Positions 1 to 6,848 of a stretch of 7,961 nt of DNA are shown piece by piece (position 1 is the first letter of the stretch; every line of letters begins with the position of its first letter). The DNA is taken from the NCBI GenBank assembly GCA_003354225.1, contig PIVH01000105.1:1-7961 (forward strand). Direction: 5' to 3'. The notes below the pieces were generated by a model that was not told the DNA's origin, did not search any database, and saw only the letters and a list, made by a program, of their open reading frames with translations. The stretch is from Globobulimina sp. (Eukaryota; Foraminifera; Rotaliida). The translations under genes were made by a program, and so were the position numbers.

Positions 1-309
1 TAATGAGACCATTATTTATCTGCACAGTGGATTTGGAGTTGGCCTCAACAATTCATCACGATATGCAACCCCACAGCACTAGTCTCCTGGACAACTTGCT
101 TCAGCACTACGCCATTCATTCAATTAAATATCATTCATTCGATAAAACTTGAAATTGTAAAATTATTTATTTTTTTAAAAACTCGAAAATATAATTATAA
201 ACGCAATACAAAAAAATACATCAATACAATATACTTCAATTAATACAAAAAATAATACGAAATGATAAAATTTTGTTAGTAACATAAAATTTGTAATACA
301 ATTCGATAA
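1..309. other. Non-coding 3' flank of the Gag-Pro gene, two compositional zones
   Basis: No gene is supported here. Bases 113-309 are very AT-rich and, read on the minus strand, form the likely 3' UTR of the Gag-Pro gene, with a poly(A) signal at 166-171. Bases 1-112 are clearly richer in G and C (about 46% by my count, against under 20% in the next 190 bases), so the boundary near 113 looks like the end of the transcription unit or of an inserted element. All three minus-strand frames contain stops in 1-120, so no pol reading frame starts in this stretch. One plus-strand frame is open from 3 to 152 (49 codons from an ATG at 3), but it is too short to call. Confidence 0.6.
166..171 (-). promoter_or_regulatory. 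Poly(A) signal AATAAA for the Gag-Pro gene
   Basis: The plus strand reads TTTATT, giving AATAAA on the minus strand about 140 bases after the TAG stop at 310-312. Distance and orientation suit 3' end formation near 145-155. AATAAA is common by chance in such AT-rich DNA, so this is a reasonable inference and not proof. Confidence 0.45.
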
Positions 310-3300
310 CTATTTTGACTGACAATTAGGACCTTGTGGCTTGCCCTTGTTTGCACCACGTCCTCTACGTCCACGTTGTTGTCTATTGTTTGGTCGATTT
401 TGTATTGCTACTCTTGGAGTGGCTGACATTTCTCCTCCATTAGCTTGTACTTCAATATTTGCTCCCATAGGTGGTTCTTTAATCACGATGGTTCCATCAG
501 CTTTGACATATCCATACACTTGATAATTTGGACCCAAGTCTTTTCCATTGTAACTTCTACGATAATCTTGTACCAATGATAATGGTACATTCGGCCAAGC
601 TTGAGCGTCGGTAATTGGTGTTCCTTTATTTTCAAAAAATCGCCTCTTACTTGCACCACGAGTAAGTTCTCGCATCACTTGTTCGGTAATGTTTTGGGTT
701 GCTGGTTCTTCCTCTCTGTTGTATCGACTACTGTATGGACATGGTTTGTATTCTGAACAGTCTTGACACATCCATTCTGCATTCGGATCTCTACAGAATT
801 CCACAGCTGGCCATGATGCTGCTGTCATAGTTTCAGTTTCATCAGTTCCTTCTGCTTGTGCCCCATTCCTTCGTTGTTGAATCTGTCTTTCACCTTCTCT
901 TTGTGCTCTTCTTTGAAATTCTCGTACTGCTGACATGGGGACATCTGGCCATGCTTGTTCGTCCGTGATTTGATATCCCTGATTTGCAAATGATTGTTTC
1001 CGGTTCATCCCCCGACGAATTTCTCGTATTTGTTCTGATGATAACAATGGTACCTCTTGTAACTCCGGTATTGAATCATCCGAGTCACTTGGTTGTTCAA
1101 TTTGGCGTTCTGGACATAATTGACGCCAATGACCAGGAATATTGCAAGTATGACAAACATAATTTTCACCTGGAATCGAATTTGTTACATGACGTTGATT
1201 ATTTATTGCTTGGAATCCCGACGTTATGGATAATGGAGTCATTGCTTGAGCCTCTTGAGCTGCACGATTAGCTTGACGTTGCGCATACCTTTGCATTTGA
1301 CCTTCTCTCACCCTTCGTCTTTGTTCTTCTTCCCCAATTAACCCTCTTGGCCCTTGCAGATTATTACGTTCTTCTTCCTCTGCTGCTACTTCGGCAGCCA
1401 GACATTCAATTGCGCTACTGACTGTGTCTCCTGCTGCATTTGTCCATGCAATTGCTCCTTGTGGTCTTTCACCATCTTCATCATATCCAATACCATTCAA
1501 TACTTGTCTTCTAATTGTTGCATCAGCCGTTATTGGTACTGGTTGTACTTCTCTTTCCACTGATGGTGTCGTCACATCGATAGTTGGTCTTTCTGCCGGT
1601 AAAATGCGTCGTCTAGTTGGTCGTTCCGCTTCTCGTACCGCTGGTGGTCTTTCTGGTTCATCACGAAAGAATCCTACTTCTGGTGCTAATCGTCTTCTAT
1701 TACGATTCAACAATGTGTCAATATGAATAACACGATTGCCAGCAATTGGTACCTCTGCTTCGGAGACTGCTTCTAACATTGTAAACAATGTTTGTTGATA
1801 ATAATCTCGGGATGCTTGAGTGAAGAGTCTATACTTCCCTGGTAATACCAAAGCAAGGGCAGTGAGTGATGCTACTGTTTCTTTCAATTGTTGGCGTCGT
1901 GCTTCATTTTGTTCAGCATCTGGATTACCTTCCGTTTGTGTACTTCCAACTTTTTGTTTCTGTTTCTTTTTCTCATGCCTGTTCTTAGCTCCATTCTTAA
2001 TCCGGTCAATATTATTCAAATCCCTTGGTGATAAATGGTCGGATTCATCTTCACTTTCTTCACCATCCTGCTGAAGTCCAGGCATCTCTGGCCATGCTGC
2101 TGCATAGCTGGCAGCTGTACATTTGGCACGTGATCGTCCTAATGGATGTGTTTGTCCAAAAACATTAATAGTTGAATTACGAAAATCAAAACTAACCTCG
2201 TGACGTTCCATAAAATCCACACCCAAAATGAGCAATGGCAATCGGGGATCATCCGGTACAACATGTACTGTTTGCTCAAATTTCTTGCCGCCGATAGAAA
2301 AAACCATAACCAATTTACCCAAAATTTTAATAGAGCCGCCAAATCCAGCCATTTTATTATGATGACAAATACGCAATTCTGACATAGGAATGCGGGCAAA
2401 TTTGCAAACTGACTCTTGTGCAATAGTGAGCCCAGAGCCCGTATCAGCTAGCGCTGCTAATTGACATACTGGTATGCGCTGCCGAAGCAAGTAGAGCGCC
2501 AACTCCATAGGTTGTAACACAATAACGGACTTGGGGTCAACTTCCTCGTCGGGTACCATAGTCAACACTTTTGCATTCATAGTATCCTTGTCCAACCGAT
2601 TTGGTCGAACTGCACGTAACTCTGGGACCGGGGAAACAAGCTTGTTAGATATCCAAGCATTTTTAACACACTCAACCTTAGGTGATACAGATCGATTACT
2701 TGAAACATTTAACTTGGGGGCAACTGGGATGGGTACACCTTGGTTATTAATAACCTTACACCTTTGGTCCTTATGTAAGCCATTTTCACCTACTGTATGT
2801 ACACTACTCGTTGCACTCGTGCTTTCGCCGGTCATTTTGGCATAGCACAACCCAAAATTATCTGTTGGTTGACTCCTATCATTAACTGTGTTAAGCACGC
2901 CCGGTTCTACTACTTTAGGTGTTTCAATAGGCTCTGTCTCGAGTCTAGACACCATTGCATTATAATTATTTACTTGTAATTGAGTCAATGCTAATACTTC
3001 CGCAATATGAATTCTCTCATACCTTTCGTCCTCCATTTGTTGTTTCATATCATAATACCTCCAAGTGTCATAATCGGCTTTCAGTTCAGGCTGCTCCATC
3101 GTTGGCGTCAAATCGGGTCCTTCTGTTGGCAAGTTGTCCCAATTTTCAATAGGATATGCTCTTCCTGTCTTCTTTGCCCATTGAGATAACAAATTCAAAT
3201 ATTTTTGTGGTCCTTCCCCTTTAATCATTTCCCCTTTTGCATTTTCACATTCTGCCAAATCCCATTGAATCTTTTTGATTTGTTCTTTTGGTTTGACTAT

Positions 3301-6219
3301 TGGATTTTTCTCGCTTTCGGCCACTCCAACAAAAGATTCAGCCCATGTAGAACGTCTTTTTGGCTGTTCTGATGAGCGTGGCTGTTCCATACTACGATTC
3401 CGATTTTCTGGGCAATCTGGACGCCAATGACCGGTCTTGTGACATGTATGACATACATACCCGCGGCCTGGTGGACCTCGAGTGCAACTACTTCTGTTTA
3501 CACCATACAATCGACCTCCGCCATTTCTAGCTCGTTCTCTTTCATTCTCTCTGGCCGCTTGTTGCGTTGAATCGGTTGTACCTACTGTAATACGCATAAT
3601 TCGTTCTTTTTCAACAGCACAGATCTCTTTGTCATAAACATTAGGAAAGTATGTCATTGTTTGCATCCCTGTGTATCTGGCTGCATGTCCAAGGCTACCA
3701 TCTAAACAATATGAAAGTACTGTATAAATATCACCTTTACTGAGTGGTCTTAACCGTGCAACCAAATCTTGCGTTGAAACCGGATGTCCACCACGAGCAT
3801 TGTCCCAAATGTATTTAACCATTCGTCTGGCTGGTTCTGATACAATGGTCTTCAAATCTTTCTCAGTTGTGATGACAAATGGTGCTTGCGAATCTTTCGT
3901 TACGGAAAATTTCTCCTTCCGTGGTGGTGCAACTGTCGCTGGTCCCACAGGAAACAGTGAATGTGGCTGTTCATAAGCAATTGATTCTTCTTCTACCGCG
4001 GCGCGAATGCCCACTGGTCGTCTCGATGCACCTATACCAAGGTCTGGATTTGTTTGTACCGTATTTGTGATTCTTTTTGCCATTCTAGCCCAATTTGGTT
4101 TATCCATTCCTGACAAATATTGTTGTATGGTAGGGAGGTCCTCTCTGTTGACTTTTCGCAAGAATTCTCGACACATCCGTTCGTCTCTGTTGTACATAAA
4201 TTCATTCATTGGATAAGCACTGTCAAAATAAACTCGAAAAATGTTAATAAATTCAAAAAGCGTCATACTACCTTGTTGAAGTCTGTCGTAAGCATCTGCT
4301 AACGCACCTCGATTATTTGACGCATTACCATAACGATTTCTTAACGCTCGCAACACCGTATGAGGTCGAAAATTTTCCCCTATTTGTGAGTGCATTTGTT
4401 TGTATAATTCTCTTGGTGCCCCCCCCAAAAAGTGAAATAAATATTCCTCAAAATAATTACGATTGCCCTGCAATTTACAAACGATGCGTGCTTCATCGAT
4501 CCAGGATTCCAAATTTTCATCCTGTAAGCCAGAAAAAATTAATTCGGGTGTCACAACACGATGATCGAATCGTGTACGTAATTTGTCAACAAAAACGGTT
4601 CGGTCGATAGTTCGGTCAGCTCGAGCCCCTGTTGGATGTGGGGTTGGTTTTCGCGGCGCACTTTCTCGAAATGTACTATGGGCAGTTCGACTGTCGCCCC
4701 TTATACCATCTCGATCGCTATGATAGGACAAATTTGGTTTTTCCCAGTTGTCACTAGCATTAATTTGACTTTTGGAGCGATCACGAAAATCATTTGAATT
4801 CCTTTCGGCTGGAATGTCATATTGCGAATAACTTTGCGCCCCTTTTGCTCGATAATGCTTTTCTGGACCATTCTGACTCATATTATAACCATTTGGTGAC
4901 AATTCACGTCTCGGACGTGACTTGGTTACTGGCATTGGTAATACTTGTGCCTGAGGACCCAAATTAATAGGTACCGACTGACTATGATGACTGTAATCCC
5001 GTGATTGGCGTTCTGCTGTAAATTTCTCATGTAATGGGGGTATTTGTTTTTCGATCTGTATCGGTTGAGGTGACTTCCCCTGTAATTTACCTGAGTCATG
5101 TGCAGTTAAACCAACCGGTTGAACACCATGGAATGATCTGGATGAATGTTGAGTCTCATTTGAAAAATGTTGACCAATTAATAAACCCGTTTGAAATTGA
5201 GGCTTGCATAAATTTCCAGGAATAATATTCTTACCCAAATAATCTTGTGGCACTTGTGGTCTTGGGGGTTCACTCCTATAAGAAGTTTGCATTACTTGTA
5301 CATCCGGGTCATTAACTAACGTCTGTACGATATGCTCTGACGCTAATAATTTCCGTTTATACTCTGCATTTTCAATCGCAAGATGTTTCGCCTTAGTCTC
5401 TGCTACTTTCTTTTGATCGGCCAAACGTGTCTGATTTATTAATAAATCGCGTTGATTTTGCATTAAAAGACCATTTTCGGATTCGGCAACACTTTTGTCG
5501 CGGCGCATTTTAGTATTGTCTTCTGCGTGCGAAATCAATAAATCTTGATACATTGTATCTATGTCTTTTTCGTTCTTTTTTGCATTTAATAAATCCGTAC
5601 GACCTTGCGCATTCAAGAGTTTTAACTGCTCGCATTCTTTCTGTAAACGATCGGCTTTCTTACGAGCTTGTAATTCGGTCGTCGAAATTACTGATTGTTC
5701 AGCCGGATTAGGTTCGACTGGCTGATTACGTGACGATGCACCTGAACGCGTTTGGGGACGAAATAAATTTGTTACAGCGCCTGCGAGACCATCTACAAAA
5801 CCCAATTTAGTCGATGTTCCAGTTGGTCTAATACTAGAGGGTCCGAAAACTGCAGATGTTTCGTCCGGATTTTCCTCCGGCCGACCTACACCTTCTAATA
5901 ATACTTCGTCGGGTCTTTTACATGTACTAAATTGCGTTTCAACGATTCCATCTCCTTTTGGCGTTTCACTACGCGATAATTGCAAAGTCTCTGATGTATC
6001 AAGTAAAAGTTCTTCTACACTATTAGGTCGACTTGTTGACGGTAAATTTTCGCTCGCTGCGCGGAGTATTTCTGACGGCATATCCCTACGACTAGCAATT
6101 TTATCTTGACGTTTTGCCTTCGACGTTTCTGGCAATCCCGAAGCTAAACTTTCGGACGATCTCGATACATTCGAACGCGTACGGGGACGAGGTAAATGAC
6201 TTTGAGGGGTCTCAGACAT
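310..6219 (-). CDS. Ty3/gypsy-type Gag-protease polyprotein with novel C-terminal extension, no polymerase
   Basis: A 1969-residue frame from the ATG at 6219. Seen in order: Ser/Thr-rich head (1-180), coiled coil (182-301), Pro/Gln-rich linker (302-549), capsid-like region (about 550-720), helical winged-helix-like segment (about 795-860), CCHC knuckle (923-936), retropepsin (about 1250-1350), then about 620 residues with an acidic stretch, a Lys-rich stretch near 1405-1423, a second CCHC knuckle (1689-1702), two AWPxVP modules, a Cys cluster and an RG-rich tail. In the family, Gag assembles a particle around RNA and the aspartic protease, working as a dimer, matures it. RT, RNase H and integrase are absent. 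Gag regions of this family are usually a few hundred residues, so 1250 residues before the protease is long. The frame stays open upstream to a stop at 6322-6324 without another ATG. The chosen ATG has G at -3. An intact frame this long with a preserved active site suggests a functional gene: domesticated, or a non-autonomous element. Confidence 0.85.
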   Translation of the reverse strand: MSETPQSHLPRPRTRSNVSRSSESLASGLPETSKAKRQDKIASRRDMPSEILRAASENLPSTSRPNSVEELLLDTSETLQLSRSETPKGDGIVETQFSTCKRPDEVLLEGVGRPEENPDETSAVFGPSSIRPTGTSTKLGFVDGLAGAVTNLFRPQTRSGASSRNQPVEPNPAEQSVISTTELQARKKADRLQKECEQLKLLNAQGRTDLLNAKKNEKDIDTMYQDLLISHAEDNTKMRRDKSVAESENGLLMQNQRDLLINQTRLADQKKVAETKAKHLAIENAEYKRKLLASEHIVQTLVNDPDVQVMQTSYRSEPPRPQVPQDYLGKNIIPGNLCKPQFQTGLLIGQHFSNETQHSSRSFHGVQPVGLTAHDSGKLQGKSPQPIQIEKQIPPLHEKFTAERQSRDYSHHSQSVPINLGPQAQVLPMPVTKSRPRRELSPNGYNMSQNGPEKHYRAKGAQSYSQYDIPAERNSNDFRDRSKSQINASDNWEKPNLSYHSDRDGIRGDSRTAHSTFRESAPRKPTPHPTGARADRTIDRTVFVDKLRTRFDHRVVTPELIFSGLQDENLESWIDEARIVCKLQGNRNYFEEYLFHFLGGAPRELYKQMHSQIGENFRPHTVLRALRNRYGNASNNRGALADAYDRLQQGSMTLFEFINIFRVYFDSAYPMNEFMYNRDERMCREFLRKVNREDLPTIQQYLSGMDKPNWARMAKRITNTVQTNPDLGIGASRRPVGIRAAVEEESIAYEQPHSLFPVGPATVAPPRKEKFSVTKDSQAPFVITTEKDLKTIVSEPARRMVKYIWDNARGGHPVSTQDLVARLRPLSKGDIYTVLSYCLDGSLGHAARYTGMQTMTYFPNVYDKEICAVEKERIMRITVGTTDSTQQAARENERERARNGGGRLYGVNRSSCTRGPPGRGYVCHTCHKTGHWRPDCPENRNRSMEQPRSSEQPKRRSTWAESFVGVAESEKNPIVKPKEQIKKIQWDLAECENAKGEMIKGEGPQKYLNLLSQWAKKTGRAYPIENWDNLPTEGPDLTPTMEQPELKADYDTWRYYDMKQQMEDERYERIHIAEVLALTQLQVNNYNAMVSRLETEPIETPKVVEPGVLNTVNDRSQPTDNFGLCYAKMTGESTSATSSVHTVGENGLHKDQRCKVINNQGVPIPVAPKLNVSSNRSVSPKVECVKNAWISNKLVSPVPELRAVRPNRLDKDTMNAKVLTMVPDEEVDPKSVIVLQPMELALYLLRQRIPVCQLAALADTGSGLTIAQESVCKFARIPMSELRICHHNKMAGFGGSIKILGKLVMVFSIGGKKFEQTVHVVPDDPRLPLLILGVDFMERHEVSFDFRNSTINVFGQTHPLGRSRAKCTAASYAAAWPEMPGLQQDGEESEDESDHLSPRDLNNIDRIKNGAKNRHEKKKQKQKVGSTQTEGNPDAEQNEARRQQLKETVASLTALALVLPGKYRLFTQASRDYYQQTLFTMLEAVSEAEVPIAGNRVIHIDTLLNRNRRRLAPEVGFFRDEPERPPAVREAERPTRRRILPAERPTIDVTTPSVEREVQPVPITADATIRRQVLNGIGYDEDGERPQGAIAWTNAAGDTVSSAIECLAAEVAAEEEERNNLQGPRGLIGEEEQRRRVREGQMQRYAQRQANRAAQEAQAMTPLSITSGFQAINNQRHVTNSIPGENYVCHTCNIPGHWRQLCPERQIEQPSDSDDSIPELQEVPLLSSEQIREIRRGMNRKQSFANQGYQITDEQAWPDVPMSAVREFQRRAQREGERQIQQRRNGAQAEGTDETETMTAASWPAVEFCRDPNAEWMCQDCSEYKPCPYSSRYNREEEPATQNITEQVMRELTRGASKRRFFENKGTPITDAQAWPNVPLSLVQDYRRSYNGKDLGPNYQVYGYVKADGTIVIKEPPMGANIEVQANGGEMSATPRVAIQNRPNNRQQRGRRGRGANKGKPQGPNCQSK
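313..396 (-). other. Basic Arg/Gly-rich C-terminal tail
   Basis: Residues 1942-1969 are rich in Arg, Gln, Asn and Gly, including RGRRGRGANKGK, and contain almost no acidic residues. Such tails usually bind RNA or act as nuclear/nucleolar signals. This supports a nucleic-acid-binding role for the extension. Confidence 0.5.
556..687 (-). repeat. AWPxVP module, copy 2
   Basis: Residues 1845-1888, with core ITDAQAWPNVPLS (W1875). It starts 117 residues after the start of copy 1 and has a one-residue indel in the leading helix. Conserved positions include Gly, Phe, Asn, Gly, Ile-Thr-Asp, Gln-Ala-Trp-Pro, Val-Pro, Ser and Val. The DNA is well diverged, so the duplication is old. Confidence 0.75.
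739..795 (-). other. Four-cysteine cluster between the two AWP modules
   Basis: C1809-x8-C1818-x2-C1821-x5-C1827, with acidic and aromatic residues between. Four cysteines within 19 residues suggest zinc binding, but the spacing does not match a zinc-finger class I can name. It follows a degenerate AWP-like TAASWP (W1803). Confidence 0.45.
907..1038 (-). repeat. AWPxVP module, copy 1
   Basis: Residues 1728-1771: a basic helix, then F-x-N-x-G, then ITDEQAWPDVPMS (W1757), then an amphipathic Arg-rich helix. Aligned from the shared Gly, about 16 of 35 positions are identical to copy 2. I do not recognise the module from any named family. Confidence 0.75.
1114..1155 (-). other. Second CCHC zinc knuckle, after the protease
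   Basis: C1689, C1692, H1697 and C1702 within CHTCNIPGHWRQLC. It is nearly the same as knuckle 1: both read YVCHTC..xGHWRxxCPE and both are followed shortly by EQP. A second knuckle C-terminal to the protease is not the usual gypsy order. It probably arose by duplication of the nucleocapsid segment and should bind zinc and nucleic acid. Confidence 0.88.
2170..2472 (-). other. Retropepsin (aspartic protease) domain
   Basis: Residues about 1250-1350. The active site D1259-T1260-G1261-S1262 follows a hydrophobic strand (LAALA). A flap-like G-F-G-G-S lies at 1292-1296, and the second hydrophobic-Gly element I1331-L1332-G1333 is followed by V-D-F. All three landmarks of a gypsy retropepsin monomer are present at normal spacing, so catalysis by a dimer is plausible. 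Substrates are likely sites within its own polyprotein, but this cannot be read from the sequence. Confidence 0.88.
3412..3453 (-). other. Nucleocapsid CCHC zinc knuckle 1
   Basis: Residues C923, C926, H931 and C936 in the canonical C-x2-C-x4-H-x4-C spacing, within CHTCHKTGHWRPDC. This is the standard retroviral and retrotransposon nucleocapsid motif that binds zinc and single-stranded RNA. It lies C-terminal to the capsid region, as expected in Gag. Confidence 0.92.
3640..3837 (-). other. Possible winged-helix segment between capsid and zinc knuckle
   Basis: Residues about 795-860 read as helix (A797 to N807), Gly-rich turn, short helix STQDLVARL (from S815), then a third helix K828-G829-D830-I831 through V834-L835, G841 and L843, and a hydrophobic/aromatic strand. 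This order matches compact winged-helix domains. The spacing is reminiscent of Z-alpha-type domains, but the Asn and Tyr that contact nucleic acid there are replaced. Fold is an inference. Confidence 0.3.
4060..4572 (-). other. Gag capsid-like domain (Ty3/gypsy type)
   Basis: Residues about 550-720. It opens with an F-S-G...W pattern (W573), followed by a helix, the L-G-G-A-P turn (598-602) and an aromatic/basic helix, matching the N-terminal half of gypsy capsids. The C-terminal half carries the Q-G-S...F-E-F-I-N-I-F element (Q649-S651 onward), which corresponds to the conserved QGS-helix of retrotransposon capsids. The pattern is recognised by eye; no profile search was possible. An 8-base G run (4419-4426) encodes part of the L-G-G turn. 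Confidence 0.7.
5317..5676 (-). other. Coiled-coil segment of the Gag-Pro protein
   Basis: Residues 182-301 are almost free of Pro and Gly and rich in Glu, Lys, Gln, Leu and Ala, with hydrophobic residues recurring at 3-4 residue spacing, for example in RLQKECEQLKLLNAQ. This is a typical long helical coiled coil and probably mediates self-association. It lies well upstream of the capsid region, which is not a standard position in gypsy Gag proteins. Confidence 0.6.
5743..5760 (-). repeat. Short internal repeat RPxTRS, copy 2
   Basis: Encodes R-P-Q-T-R-S at residues 154-159, just before the coiled coil. It is the partner of the copy at 6172-6189. The DNA-level match suggests a local duplication or strong constraint on the motif. 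Confidence 0.4.
6172..6189 (-). repeat. Short internal repeat RPxTRS, copy 1
   Basis: Encodes R-P-R-T-R-S at residues 11-16 of the Gag-Pro protein. It matches the copy at 5743-5760 at 15 of 18 bases. Both lie in the Ser/Arg-rich head and could be sites for a kinase or a binding partner, but the function is unknown. Confidence 0.4.
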
Positions 6220-6678
6220 CTCGAATTGGTTGGCAAATAGGTCTTCAAAAGAGGTACTCCTATCACGAAGCCCGTCGGTGACACAAAACAACACAAGGTA
6301 GCTGCCACCACTGTAACAGTACTATACGGATGAGTGACGTTACCAACGGCAAAGGACTCCAGAACTCGGTTCACGGTCTTTACGCGTTGATAGATAACCC
6401 GCACAATACTGTTAGAATGATGAATAGCGATCCTGCGAAGTCGAGAGCAAGATAAAGGATCGGCTCACTTAACCAATACTACACTAAATTGCATGATAAA
6501 ATGTACCTTAGAACTCGATGAACTTTCTTTATGAAAACACAAATTATTGTAGCAATAAGTAAATAATGAGCACTAAATGCCAGTCAATAACAATCGAGAG
6601 AATCGATCAAGAATGAGAAAATGTATCAAACAATAATCGTAGGCTTACAGTTCGATAAGGCACTGCATAAAATGAGAC

Positions 6679-6698
6679 AATAATATGCAAATATTATT
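6679..6698. repeat. 8-bp inverted repeat with GCAA loop
   Basis: AATAATAT-GCAA-ATATTATT is a perfect 8-bp inverted repeat around a 4-base loop. It overlaps an exact octamer sequence ATGCAAAT (6685-6692). In AT-rich DNA this can easily be chance. As a transcript on the plus strand it would have a GNRA-type loop. Confidence 0.3.
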
Positions 6699-6848
6699 TC
6701 TTCATAATGAAACGGCAAGATGACGCAGAGGAAGGCTGACGTCGCATCAAATAGCATCTATTTTGTCCGCGTTCTGAATTACTACCGTAGTCGTAATCGG
6801 GTTGTTTTGGTGTTTGTCCTGCTTATCAGCGGCTCTTTATTTGATTTC

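Noticed and set aside
3-152. Plus-strand 49-codon frame from ATG to TGA at the left edge
   Set aside because: Too short. It crosses a composition boundary, another plus-strand frame is also open for 26 codons, and no domain is visible.
341-5225. Many plus-strand and alternate-frame ORFs of 60-104 codons inside the Gag-Pro gene
   Set aside because: They lie antisense to or out of frame with a gene that has recognisable domains throughout, and their translations show no motifs.
6144-6404. 86-codon minus-strand frame overlapping the start of the Gag-Pro gene
   Set aside because: It starts at GTG, has no domain features, and overlaps the better-supported frame by about 75 bases. It looks like a shadow ORF.
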